The translations under genes and the position numbers were made by a program. Shown piece after piece: positions 27,331-35,751 of a stretch of 64,000 nucleotides of DNA. Below the pieces are notes generated by a model. That model saw nothing but the letters and a program-made list of their open reading frames with translations, did no database searches and had not been told where the DNA came from. How positions within the stretch are numbered: position 1 is the first letter of the stretch; the number at the start of each line of letters is the position of its first letter. This stretch comes from G965218495 sp965218495 (GTDB lineage Bacteria; Bacteroidota; Rhodothermia; Rhodothermales; Bin80): the NCBI GenBank assembly GCA_965218495.1, contig OZ244626.1, forward strand, positions 992,001-1,056,000, read 5' to 3'.

Positions 27331-27795
27331 ATGGTTCGCATAGTTGCGCGCATATTGTGGGTCGTACCGGCTCTGCTGCTGTTGCTGTCACTTGACCAGG
27401 CCAAGGTCGCATACGACCTACGCGCCACTTGGCGCCAAGGCACGAGTGCCACGGCGGAGGTGATTGAATGGGAGCGATCCAACCGCGCTGATGTCACCTA
27501 TGGCTACGTGAGTCTGCGTGTGCCGTTAGGGGACAACCGTGTCCTAGCTAAGGACAAGATGTCCTTGCCCTATTCCCTGTTGCCTAGGCTGGAAGGTGAA
27601 ACGACGCTGGACGTGCACGTGCGCCAAGGCGCCCCACAGGAAGTTGTCATAGACCGCATCATGCCTGCGCATTGGCTTATTGCCGCTTCGCAGGTTGGAA
27701 TCAGCCTGGTTGGTGCCGTGCTGTTCTTTGCAGGCGTCTTCTGGTGGAATGCCTACCTGCGGAACCAGTCCGATACAGGCAATCCTACCGGATGA
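27331..27795 (+). CDS. Two-span membrane protein, DUF3592-like
   Basis: A 154-residue protein with one N-terminal membrane segment (about 5-22), an exposed beta-rich domain with TWRQGTSATAEVIEWERSN, and a second membrane segment (about 117-140). This layout resembles DUF3592 proteins, whose function is not known. It follows the HNH gene after nine bases and its last 11 bases overlap the end of the convergent msrP gene. Confidence 0.6.
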   Translation: MVRIVARILWVVPALLLLLSLDQAKVAYDLRATWRQGTSATAEVIEWERSNRADVTYGYVSLRVPLGDNRVLAKDKMSLPYSLLPRLEGETTLDVHVRQGAPQEVVIDRIMPAHWLIAASQVGISLVGAVLFFAGVFWWNAYLRNQSDTGNPTG

Positions 27796-28819
27796 TGGGA
27801 CCGGCGTAGGTGCGCGGTGCATCCGGGTAAAGCGAGGCAACCCACTCATCGTAGCCGTTAAACATCTGAGTCGGGATTCGCTCCTCTACTCCTTCCGTGG
27901 ACAGGAACCGCTCCGTAGCCTGACTCCATCGCGGATGCGGTATGTTCGGGTTTACGTTTGATAAAAACCCGTATTCGAGCGGTTGCAGCTTGTTCCAGAA
28001 AGTCTCCGGCTGCCGTCTGGTGAATTCGATGCGCACGATGGCCTTCGGGCCCTTGTATCCGTATTTCCAGGGTAGCACCAGCCTGAGTGGGGAGCCATTC
28101 TGTTTGGGCAGTGGTTCGCCGTAGAGGCCGGTAGCCACAAAGGCCAACTCATTGAGCGCCTCGTCCATGCGCAGCCCTTCGAAGTAAGGCCATGGATACC
28201 AGGTGGCCTTGGCCTGGCCAGGCAGCTGCTCGGGGCGGTTGACACAGACGAACTGGACATAGCCGGCGCTGTTTTTAGGCTCACAGCGCGCAACAAGTTT
28301 GGCCAGGGGGAATCCGGTCCACGGAACAGTCGCCGACCACGCTTCCACGCAGCGGAATCGATACAGCCGTTCCTCAAGGTCCATGGACTTTATCAGGTCG
28401 CCGATATCCAGCGTCTGCTTCTTGGCCAGCCCCCCGACTTCGATTCTGCCCGGGAACGGCTCGTACTGCTCTGTGTGCGGCCAAACGAGCTTGAGGTCGC
28501 CTTGGTTGATGAATTCGTAGAAGTTGTTGTAGGAGGACGTTACGATCCGGTCCGTGACGACACGTTCCGGCACCGTATAGGCAGGGTTGCGCGGAGCCGG
28601 GTACCCCTCGCGTGGCGCGTTGTCCGGTATGGTGTCTAAGGGCCCATCGGGACCGGTCGCGCTGCGGGCCTGCTGCGAGCACCCCAAACCCAGAGTGGAG
28701 AGCCCGATAGATCCGAGGCCCAGTGACTGTACGAAGGCGCGCCTACTCATATAGGCGGTCCTAGCCGTAGTCTGATTTTCCTTAAGTTGCCAGCCTGGAT
28801 AGCGGATGATGTTTGCCAT
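27785..28819 (-). CDS. msrP: Periplasmic methionine sulfoxide reductase catalytic subunit
   Basis: MsrP (formerly YedY) is a molybdopterin enzyme that repairs oxidised methionines of exported proteins. The 344-residue protein carries a Tat signal (M-S-R26-R27-A-F-V with a hydrophobic run to about 46), preceded by the conserved cytoplasmic extension IIRYPGWQLKENQTT. Cys157 in YRFRCVEAWSATVPWTGF is the expected molybdenum ligand. Other family segments are YNNFYEF and WKYGYKGPKAIVRIEFT. The heme membrane partner msrQ is not adjacent, so it must be elsewhere or replaced. The gene is divergent from a methyltransferase and convergent with the DUF3592-like gene. Confidence 0.92.
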   Translation of the reverse strand: MANIIRYPGWQLKENQTTARTAYMSRRAFVQSLGLGSIGLSTLGLGCSQQARSATGPDGPLDTIPDNAPREGYPAPRNPAYTVPERVVTDRIVTSSYNNFYEFINQGDLKLVWPHTEQYEPFPGRIEVGGLAKKQTLDIGDLIKSMDLEERLYRFRCVEAWSATVPWTGFPLAKLVARCEPKNSAGYVQFVCVNRPEQLPGQAKATWYPWPYFEGLRMDEALNELAFVATGLYGEPLPKQNGSPLRLVLPWKYGYKGPKAIVRIEFTRRQPETFWNKLQPLEYGFLSNVNPNIPHPRWSQATERFLSTEGVEERIPTQMFNGYDEWVASLYPDAPRTYAGPIIR

Positions 28820-28870
28820 GGAAAATTGTTGGTTCAGAGTGTAACCGTTTTGTACCTAGGGCAAATCGGA

Positions 28871-29596
28871 ATGGTTCAAACGGCACAGATGGCGGGCATG
28901 CAGGACCCGCAGGCATTCAATTTTGACGGCGATTACGGGGAGATCTACGACGACCTAGCCCACAAGGTGATTCCGGGGTATGAAACGCTCTTTCCGGCAA
29001 CACTTGCGCTGCTGATGGAACGTGTCGGGATGCAGGCGCACGTGTTGGTAGTCGGGTGTGGCACCGGACGCGAGATCAGCACCTTTGCGCCGCAAGTCCC
29101 CTCGTGGCAATTCACAGCTTTGGATCCGAGCCTTGAGATGGTTGGGTACACGCAGCAGATTGTAGCGCGGCTCGGCGTAGCGAAACGGATCACACTTCAC
29201 CACGGCTATGTTCACGACCTGCCGGTGACGCAGAGGTTTGACGCAGCGACAGTCATTAACGTGATGCATTTTCTGCGGGACGACGGTGCTAAGGAACAAT
29301 TGATTCAGAGCGTGTCCACACGGCTTCGCAACGGTGGGACGGTAGTACTCTTTGACCTGCATGGCGACCGCAAGGCACCGTATTTCGACCTCTTCTACGA
29401 GGCCTGGAAGCGGTACATGACGCTACGCGGCTATGGCGATGAGGCGAAGGAAAGCCTGCTGAAGCGGTTGGCCGCCGGCATTGCTTACGTGTCCGAAGAA
29501 CGAATCATGGAGATTTGCAAGCTTGCAGGCCTGCGCCTTATTCGCAAGTACTGGAGCGGGCTGCTCTATGGGGGATGGCTGCTGGAGCGCCGATAG
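28871..29596 (+). CDS. Class I SAM-dependent methyltransferase
   Basis: A 241-residue protein with a Rossmann-fold methyltransferase core: motif I VLVVGCGTGREIST, the acidic SAM-binding residue in FTALDPSLEMV, and a post-motif region AATVINVMHFLRDD. The substrate is not predictable. The open frame extends 28 codons upstream with no initiation signal; the start at MVQTAQMAGMQ is preferred, with a second ATG nine codons later. It is divergent from msrP, with only about 50 bases between the starts. Confidence 0.85.
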   Translation: MVQTAQMAGMQDPQAFNFDGDYGEIYDDLAHKVIPGYETLFPATLALLMERVGMQAHVLVVGCGTGREISTFAPQVPSWQFTALDPSLEMVGYTQQIVARLGVAKRITLHHGYVHDLPVTQRFDAATVINVMHFLRDDGAKEQLIQSVSTRLRNGGTVVLFDLHGDRKAPYFDLFYEAWKRYMTLRGYGDEAKESLLKRLAAGIAYVSEERIMEICKLAGLRLIRKYWSGLLYGGWLLERR

Positions 29597-29698
29597 CGGC
29601 GTAGCTGGGCCAGGCACATGCGCCCCATGCCCCTGCCTTGCAAATGACGGCCTGATATGCTAATATTGTCATTCCGCTAACTTACGTTGAGGAACACT

Positions 29699-30100
29699 AT
29701 GAACCGCATACTGGGCGCATTCCATATCCTGATTGCAGCGGCCGTTGGGATATACTATATGATCTACCCCCTGATGGGTGCCAGCGCGGACCACGCAGTG
29801 TGGAGTGTACTAAACTGGGCCATGGCCGTGGCGGTTGTCTTGTCCCTGTACTTTGCCTACACGTGGATGCGCGGGCTGGGGGACGATGCCAGCACGAATG
29901 AGTTCATCACGCACAAGATCCTGTTTCTTGGGGCAGCACTATTGCTGTTCTGGTACTTCCCCGCGTGGTTTGCAGAGCTGGGTGGAAACGGAGGCTCGGA
30001 GACTATGGAGGCGCTGTCCGAATCGTTTTGGCTCCTGGTGGACCCACTATTTGTGCTAACCGTTGGGTGCGTAGGCTTCAGGCTCTGGGAGAAGGGCTAG
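29699..30100 (+). CDS. Small four-span membrane protein, copy 1 of a tandem pair
   Basis: A 133-residue protein with four predicted membrane segments (about 5-25, 33-56, 70-92, 106-128) and short polar loops. The N-terminus MNRILGAFHILIAA and the loop YTWMRGLGDDAST are shared with the next gene; by hand count 108 of 133 positions are identical. There are no catalytic motifs. I do not recognise a named family. The start is the ATG after GAGGAAC, which aligns exactly with the start of copy 2. Confidence 0.75.
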   Translation: MNRILGAFHILIAAAVGIYYMIYPLMGASADHAVWSVLNWAMAVAVVLSLYFAYTWMRGLGDDASTNEFITHKILFLGAALLLFWYFPAWFAELGGNGGSETMEALSESFWLLVDPLFVLTVGCVGFRLWEKG

Positions 30101-30404
30101 AAGCCACCTTGGGGATGGTGCTACCAGCACAAGTCCCTTCGGGCCCAGAAGTCATTTAGCCGGTGCTCCAAGCTGCGCCGGACAATGTCCCTCTGGCCTG
30201 TATTCTCGCCGCCCAACGCCGCTGGCGGGGAGGACTCGCGGCAGTCTGAATAGTGGACTGAGAGCCGCGGGTGCCGAGCCTTCCACCTGTGGCGACCATG
30301 GCTCAAGGATTCGCTGGCTGCGCGAGGCACGCATATTTCTTGCCATGCAAGTGAAGCTTGCGAAGGTAGCATTGCTATTCCACCAACTGACATTGAGGAG
30401 TATT

Positions 30405-30806
30405 GTGAATCGCATATTGGGCGCTATCCATATCCTGATTGCAGCAGCTGTTGGGGCGTACTATATGATGTTCCCCTTGATGGGCGACAGGGCAGGCCAC
30501 TCGGTATGGATTGTGCTGGAGTGGGCAATGGCCTTGGCAACCGTCATGTCCGCGTACTTTGCCTACACATGGATGCGCGGACTGGGAGAGGATGCCAGCA
30601 CGAAGGAGTTCGCCACGCACAGGATTCTGTTTATTGGGGCGGCACTGTTGGTACTCTGGTACTTCCCGGCATGGTTTGCGGAATTGGGCGGAAGTGGACG
30701 CTCGGAGACAATGGAGGCGCTGTCTGGTTCATTTTGGCTTCTGGTGGACCCACTCTTCGTGCTTACCGTAGGGTGCGTAGGCTTTAGGCTCTGGGCCAAG
30801 GGCTAG
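30405..30806 (+). CDS. Small four-span membrane protein, copy 2 (GTG start)
   Basis: A 133-residue paralogue of the gene before it, with the same four membrane segments and the same C-terminus (LVDPLFVLTVGCVGFRLW). Alignment with copy 1 puts the start at a GTG, since no ATG is in register; an open frame with an ATG 20 codons earlier exists but has no counterpart in copy 1. The differences are mostly conservative hydrophobic swaps. Function unknown. Confidence 0.7.
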   Translation: MNRILGAIHILIAAAVGAYYMMFPLMGDRAGHSVWIVLEWAMALATVMSAYFAYTWMRGLGEDASTKEFATHRILFIGAALLVLWYFPAWFAELGGSGRSETMEALSGSFWLLVDPLFVLTVGCVGFRLWAKG

Positions 30807-31300
30807 AAGCCATCTAGGGGTCGTTGCGGTGAGCGCAATCCCTGGGGGCCTACAGGTCGTGTGACCTGTGCTCCACGTCGGCCCGGAGGATGGGCCTATT
30901 GCCTTCAAATTCGACGCCTTTCGCCGCCGGCCGAGCGGGCTTGAATCAGGGTGAATACTGGGCCGGAACCGCGCGCTCCGAGCCCACCCCCCCAAATGTG
31001 ACAGGCATGCCATGTGAAACTGCCGACTGCGCAAGCGGATGAAACATGAGGGAATCCAGCGCTCTAGCTAGCTAGCAATACCGCGGAGCGGCGCGATTTG
31101 CTTGCCTGCTGCACTGCGATTGTAAGACGAGCGGTATGGCCCCAGTCAGTCGGGCGGACACGCGAACAAGGATGCGGCAAGCAGCGACGTGCCCGAGGCC
31201 CGAATAAAGTTTCCCGCAAGGCGGGTTTCTCTTGCATTAAACCACGAAATAAGTTAATTTTCACTGAATTTTAATCTCCCTCACCATACGCGTAACCGCT
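30807..31300. other. Intergenic stretch between membrane-protein genes
   Basis: No gene is supported here. The first 200 bases are the diverged second spacer of the tandem duplication. The rest contains a hairpin listed separately and an AT-rich run (about 31240-31275) just upstream of the next small membrane-protein gene that may hold its promoter. Confidence 0.5.
31213..31230 (+). terminator. Possible weak Rho-independent terminator
   Basis: A 5-bp GC stem (CCCGC/GCGGG, three-base loop) followed by TTTCTCTT. It could end transcripts of the upstream pair before the next gene. The short stem makes this uncertain. Confidence 0.35.
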
Positions 31301-31657
31301 ATGAACAAAGCTTTCGGCGTTATTCACTCCTTAGTGGCGCTTCTTGTGCTGCTCTATTTCTGCCTAGGCCCACTGATGGGCGAAGCGGGATCAGAATATT
31401 GGGAGCTCACGAGCTACGTCATGTTCGTGACTGCGCTTTTTGCGTCCTATTTTGCCTACCAGCATCATACCGGATCTGATGACGATGCAGCGAAACGAGG
31501 CCTCTTTTTCACTTTATGCATGACGCTGTTGGTAGTCCATCAGACGCTGTCGGCCAATGCCGGCGGGGACGTCTTCGGCTCCGACCTGTGGAACATTACC
31601 GTCGTGCTGTATGTGGTCACTACGGGCGCACTCGGCAATAGACTGCGAAGTTCCTAG
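31301..31657 (+). CDS. Small four-span membrane protein, diverged relative
   Basis: A 118-residue protein with four membrane segments, starting MNKAFGVIHSLVALLVLLY and sharing with its neighbours the pattern MN-K/R-x-hG-xx-H-x-L-h-A at the N-terminus, a PLMG after the first segment, and a YFAY motif at the end of the second. The middle loop is acidic (TGSDDDA) like the GDDAST loop of the tandem pair. It probably belongs to the same family. Function unknown. Confidence 0.65.
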   Translation: MNKAFGVIHSLVALLVLLYFCLGPLMGEAGSEYWELTSYVMFVTALFASYFAYQHHTGSDDDAAKRGLFFTLCMTLLVVHQTLSANAGGDVFGSDLWNITVVLYVVTTGALGNRLRSS

Positions 31658-31792
31658 AGTGTAGTCTTGACCTTCAGGGAGGTTGCTTGCCGTGCGGATT
31701 TCCAGCCTTGGACCTGCCAAAGGCGTACGGTCGCATGCCCGCAAATCTAGCCTCCTTTTGGAATTTTCACCCTACTATCCAATTCAAGTACA

Positions 31793-32122
31793 ATGAATAA
31801 ACTCTTTGGTGCGCTTAACGTACTGGTAGCACTTGCTGTCCTCCTGTATTACGGCCTGGAGGCGCTCGTATCCGACATGGACCTTTGGGGCATCCTGTCC
31901 TGGTGCATGCTCGTGATGGGTCTGGTGACGACCTATTTCATGTTGAGGCCGGGCGGCGGAAATGGAGGCGGGAAGGGTAAGGGCCTCATGGTGATGATGA
32001 TGCTCTTGCTAGTCAACCATACACTCGGGGGCGGCGGCTTCGATATGCTGACCTGGGACTTGGTGTGTGTGACTTATGCGTTCATGGTCGGTGGTGCTGG
32101 TCTCAAGATGTTGAAAGACTAG
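31793..32122 (+). CDS. Small membrane protein, most diverged relative of the cluster
   Basis: A 109-residue protein starting MNKLFGALNVLVALAVLLYYG, clearly patterned on the gene before it. It has four hydrophobic segments; the loop after the second is replaced by a Gly/Lys-rich stretch (GGGNGGGKGKG). MVMMMLLLVNHTLGG matches TLLVVHQTLSA of the neighbour. It is the last of four consecutive small related genes. The 290 bases after it hold no supported gene. Confidence 0.62.
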   Translation: MNKLFGALNVLVALAVLLYYGLEALVSDMDLWGILSWCMLVMGLVTTYFMLRPGGGNGGGKGKGLMVMMMLLLVNHTLGGGGFDMLTWDLVCVTYAFMVGGAGLKMLKD

Positions 32123-32412
32123 GCGTCGTTCGACTGCAGGTCCTGCTTAGCATAGCTGTGACTCGTGTACTGCGAGGCGCCCGCACCCTGCCAGCAGTGT
32201 CTGGGACTTGGGTCCCATCACCTGGATCAGGAAGTACTTAGACGGGCCCGCTCTGGCATGAGGCATAACCTACGACCGGTTGTAGCGGGAGACATAGGCA
32301 GTCGAAGTCTGAAGAAACGGTGCTGACCCGACAGTAGTGGCCAGCTAGCTCGGAGCGCAAACGCAGCGTAGCTAGTGGGGCTGGCACGTATCCGTGTTGT
32401 TCCCGGTCGAGC

Positions 32413-33696
32413 CTACGGACCTGGGTATACCCATGGGCCCCGGTAGGGACGGCGCAGCATCGTCGACGCTTCTGCATCATTCACGATCTCGCCACGGTCT
32501 CCGTCCCACAGGAGGCTGCGCCCCGTCTTGAGGGAGATCATGGCCAGCAGGCACATGTTGGTGGCGTGGTAGCCATGTTCGATGTCACATGCAGGCCGTG
32601 TTCCGTTTGCGATGGCGCGCGTAAAGTCGTCCCATAGTGCCCGGATGTTCTGGTCATCCGGCTGGTCCAGTTGCGGTTCTTCATGAACAACCGAACCCGA
32701 CCTGCCTGACGGATAGAACGTCCAACCGTCGCGCCAACCCAGATGCAACGTGCCCTTTGTGCCGTAGAAGTAGCAGCCAATGTTCGTGGACTCAGCCCTG
32801 TTGGCTGCATATAGGCGGTGCTCCCAAGTTGCCGTGAAGGACTCAAAGGTGTAGGTCGCCACCTGTGTGTCCGGCGCATCGGTGCCGTCCGCCCTGATGT
32901 GACGCCCTCCGGTAGAGTAGACCGCGCGCGGGAATCGTTCCTCGGTCCACCACAGGATTTGATCCAGCCAGTGGATGCCCCAATCACCTAGTTGGCCATT
33001 GGCGAAGTCCAAGTATTGGCGGAATCCTCGAGGGTGAATTCGCGGGTTGTAGGGTCGGTATGGGGCGGGCCCGCACCATAGATCCCAGTTGAGCCCTTCC
33101 GGCACGTCGGCATCCGGAGACGGGCTTCCTGGTCCACCCCCGTAGTGCACGAATGCACGCACCATCCCGATGTCGCCGGCGGCGCCTGAGCGCAGGAAGC
33201 CCATTGCCGACACATTGTGTGGGGATACGCGGCGATGTGTTCCCACCTGGATGACCCGGTCATTGGCCCGAGCCGCGGCCAGTATTGCTTTACCTTCGTC
33301 GACGGTGTGACTGATTGGCTTTTCCAGGTACACGTGGGCGCCGTGCCGGATGGCAGCGATGGCGCCCAAAGCGTGCCAATGATCGGGCGTAGCCACAATC
33401 ACGATATCCGGTCGCTCAGATGCCAAAAGCTCACGGTAGTCCTCAAAGCCCTTGGGTCGCACCCCGGTAAGTGACGCTACCTCATCTCTGGCGGCAGCCA
33501 GGTGGCGCTGGTCTACGTCGCACAGCCCAGCGACTCGGACTGACCCCGTAGCCAATGCCGTGCGGAGGATGTTCATGCCCCACCAGCCAGAGCCAATCAG
33601 CGCCGTTCGATAGGGGACCTTGGGAGAAGGAGTGCGGATAAGCGGCGCGGCCGCAAGGCCGGCTGCCACAGTACGAACAAATTCCCGCCGCTGCAT
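32413..33696 (-). CDS. Secreted Gfo/Idh/MocA family oxidoreductase
   Basis: A 427-residue NAD(P)-dependent sugar dehydrogenase-type protein. It starts with a short Tat-like signal (MQRREFVRTVAAGLAAAP), followed by the Rossmann motif ALIGSGWWGMNIL, the DIVIVATPDHWHA segment, and the family EKP motif in VYLEKPISHT. The C-terminal domain keeps GQLGDWGIHWLDQILWW. Tat export with the cofactor already bound is typical of the many secreted members in Bacteroidota and Planctomycetota. Substrate unknown. Its start codon directly abuts the stop of the LVIVD protein gene, so they are one transcript. Confidence 0.88.
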   Translation of the reverse strand: MQRREFVRTVAAGLAAAPLIRTPSPKVPYRTALIGSGWWGMNILRTALATGSVRVAGLCDVDQRHLAAARDEVASLTGVRPKGFEDYRELLASERPDIVIVATPDHWHALGAIAAIRHGAHVYLEKPISHTVDEGKAILAAARANDRVIQVGTHRRVSPHNVSAMGFLRSGAAGDIGMVRAFVHYGGGPGSPSPDADVPEGLNWDLWCGPAPYRPYNPRIHPRGFRQYLDFANGQLGDWGIHWLDQILWWTEERFPRAVYSTGGRHIRADGTDAPDTQVATYTFESFTATWEHRLYAANRAESTNIGCYFYGTKGTLHLGWRDGWTFYPSGRSGSVVHEEPQLDQPDDQNIRALWDDFTRAIANGTRPACDIEHGYHATNMCLLAMISLKTGRSLLWDGDRGEIVNDAEASTMLRRPYRGPWVYPGP

Positions 33697-34998
33697 CTAC
33701 TGTGCCTCGTCGTCCCAGTCCTGAACGCTGGAGATGTTGGGCACGCCGTAGTGGGCGCCATTCCAACCGTCAAACCCGGCCATGCGAAAGGTCCAGAATC
33801 CGGTTGTCATATCGGATACCGCGATCAGGCCATCCTCATTGCGTACGTCTACGCCAAAGGCGCCATTGATGACGGAAATCCACTCGTGCGTCGGCGGTCC
33901 AATGTACGTGTCGTAGTACCCGATGGTCTTGGGGTGATGTGGGTCCTCCAGGCTGAATATTTGCAACCCGTCAAGGTAGCCGGACACGAATACGTATGGC
34001 CAGCGGACCTCATGATTGTGCACTAGGTTCTTCCAATCGGCGGTCCATGCCGAAATAGGATTGCGAATGACCGTGCTCTCGCCTTTGAGCGCAGGCTCAA
34101 GGTCAAATATGCGGAGTGGGGCATACTGGTATTCTGCTTCCGCCACCACGTAGCGCCCGTCAGGGCTGGGTGTAAATGTGTGGCCCCAATCCACGCCACT
34201 GACCCCGACCAGCGAAATCTTGAGCTCAGGACTGGTCAGGTCGGTGATGTCAAAGACATAGTAGCCCCCGGTCCCGCCCCCATAGAAGCGATCTTCACCG
34301 GTGGCAGGGTGCCGCGCAGCGTAGAGGTCATGGTACGAGGTGGTTCGCATAGACCGCCCAGCTATGTCAGGGACGGGGACCTCGCCAACAAGCGCACCTT
34401 CCACATTGCCCGAGATGACTTCTGTCAGGTCGTATATATGGGCCTTGCCCGTGCGTACCGTCGTTAACAGCAATGGATGGCCATTGGAGTGTTTGTAGAT
34501 GAAGATGTTGTGGAAGCCTCCCGGGTAGTCCGGAATGCGGATGCGCGTAACCTCCTTCACCGCGTCAGGGTCAGGCAAGCCCGTAACATCGAACACTACA
34601 GCACCCAGATCATGATCGGGGCCTTGGCCAAACTCAAAGGACTGGACGACATAGTAGCGGCCCTGCCACTTGAAGTACTTTACGTCCATCCCGCCGCGGT
34701 TCATGTGCAGGTCCTGGTCTTCCAGGCGCCACCGCAGCAAGACCTGGGGCGCAGCCGGGTTGGTGATGTCAATGATGTCCATGCCCTTGGGACCTTTTTC
34801 AAGAATTGAGGCGCGCCCTACATAGGCGTATGGGCGATGCAGTTCTTGCTCCAACTCCATGTCCGTTACGGTCATTCTGCCCCCCAGTGGCACGTGACCC
34901 ACCACGGAGATGTTTTCTGAACCTGGCTTTTCGGGAGTCCATTGGGCATTTGCGAGCGGTGCCAGTAGGAGGGAAGCTAAGATTGTGGCAGTGCGCAT
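33697..34998 (-). CDS. LVIVD-repeat beta-propeller protein, secreted
   Basis: A 433-residue exported protein with a clear signal peptide (MRTATILASLLLAPLANAQ). The mature part is a series of repeats containing IxD(I/L)T/NPxxP-type turns: MDIIDITNPAAPQVL, FDVTGLPDPDAV, FDITDLTSPELK, IFSLEDPHHPKTIG. This matches LVIVD repeats, which fold as a beta-propeller on the cell surface or in the periplasm. No catalytic residues are apparent. It is translationally adjacent to the secreted oxidoreductase and 60 bases after the glycosyltransferase gene. Confidence 0.85.
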   Translation of the reverse strand: MRTATILASLLLAPLANAQWTPEKPGSENISVVGHVPLGGRMTVTDMELEQELHRPYAYVGRASILEKGPKGMDIIDITNPAAPQVLLRWRLEDQDLHMNRGGMDVKYFKWQGRYYVVQSFEFGQGPDHDLGAVVFDVTGLPDPDAVKEVTRIRIPDYPGGFHNIFIYKHSNGHPLLLTTVRTGKAHIYDLTEVISGNVEGALVGEVPVPDIAGRSMRTTSYHDLYAARHPATGEDRFYGGGTGGYYVFDITDLTSPELKISLVGVSGVDWGHTFTPSPDGRYVVAEAEYQYAPLRIFDLEPALKGESTVIRNPISAWTADWKNLVHNHEVRWPYVFVSGYLDGLQIFSLEDPHHPKTIGYYDTYIGPPTHEWISVINGAFGVDVRNEDGLIAVSDMTTGFWTFRMAGFDGWNGAHYGVPNISSVQDWDDEAQ

Positions 34999-35058
34999 GA
35001 GAGTTCCTCATCGAGACAGTTCCACTCAAGATACACCTCCTCCAAGTGCAAATGCACC

Positions 35059-35730
35059 CTACCTGTCGTATGTATACCAGTGAGCCAGACGTGAAGGAGG
35101 TGTACCGAACTGGTAGGAAAGCCAGAGGAACGTGTTGCGCAGCTGCTGGCGCAGCACGCCATGCCTCAGCAGGCGGCGCGACGCAGTGGTGACCGCCGGC
35201 TTCAAGAAGCGGAAGCCTTCCCGCCGATAGAGCACGCGTACAAGCTGGAGGTCCTCGAAGATGGGGATGCTGGCAAAGCCGCCTACCTCCTCCAGGGTCG
35301 ATCTGCGCACGAAGAGCGTACGATCCCCGAAACAAAGCGAAGGCAGGTTTCGGTTGGCGCACCAGGCAAAGAGCTGGAGCAGCCAGTGGCTCCCATCGAA
35401 GCGCAGGGCAAACGTTCCTGCCTCGACAGCCGGGTTGGCCAACGCCCGCCGCACGTGACTTAGGGCGTCGGCAGGCAGGATTGTGTCGGCGTGCACAAAA
35501 AGAATTGCCTCGCCCGTAGCAGCCCTCCAGCCTGCATTCATCTGTGCAGCCCGGCCGGGCGGCGCCAGCTGTACGCGACCGTAGCGTGCGGCCTGTTCGC
35601 ACGTGTCGTCTGTAGAATGTCCATCCACCACAATGACCTCAAACGGACCACCCTGTGCGAGTACCGAGTCCAGCGTAGCAGTGATGTATGCAGACTCGTT
35701 AATGGTCGGAATGATGACGGAGATCTTCAC
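35059..35730 (-). CDS. Family 2 glycosyltransferase (TIGR04283-like)
   Basis: A 223-residue GT-A transferase. Motifs: SVIIPTINESAYITATLDSV at the N-terminus, VDGHSTDDT, LAPPGRAAQMNAGWRAATGE, FVHADT (the DxD-type metal motif) and the EDLQLVRVLYRREGF acceptor-side motif. The small size and these exact blocks match the TIGR04283 group, often found beside rSAM/selenodomain or arsenosugar genes; none of those is adjacent here. It follows pgk after 21 bases, so is probably in the gap-pgk transcript. Confidence 0.85.
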   Translation of the reverse strand: MKISVIIPTINESAYITATLDSVLAQGGPFEVIVVDGHSTDDTCEQAARYGRVQLAPPGRAAQMNAGWRAATGEAILFVHADTILPADALSHVRRALANPAVEAGTFALRFDGSHWLLQLFAWCANRNLPSLCFGDRTLFVRRSTLEEVGGFASIPIFEDLQLVRVLYRREGFRFLKPAVTTASRRLLRHGVLRQQLRNTFLWLSYQFGTPPSRLAHWYTYDR

Positions 35731-35751
35731 CGCAGCGCCGGAATCCTCGCG

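Larger units (their letters stand above)
29699..31010 (+). repeat. Tandem duplication of about 706 bp (two units)
   Basis: The unit beginning at the copy 1 ATG recurs 706 bases later at the copy 2 start. Similarity covers the genes and the flanks: CATTGAGGAG/CGTTGAGGAA before the starts, GGCTAGAAGCCA around the stops, and GTGCTCCA...GAGCC stretches in the spacers. The spacer copies have diverged much more than the genes, which suggests selection on the protein. The stretch 30101-30404 holds no other gene. Confidence 0.7.
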
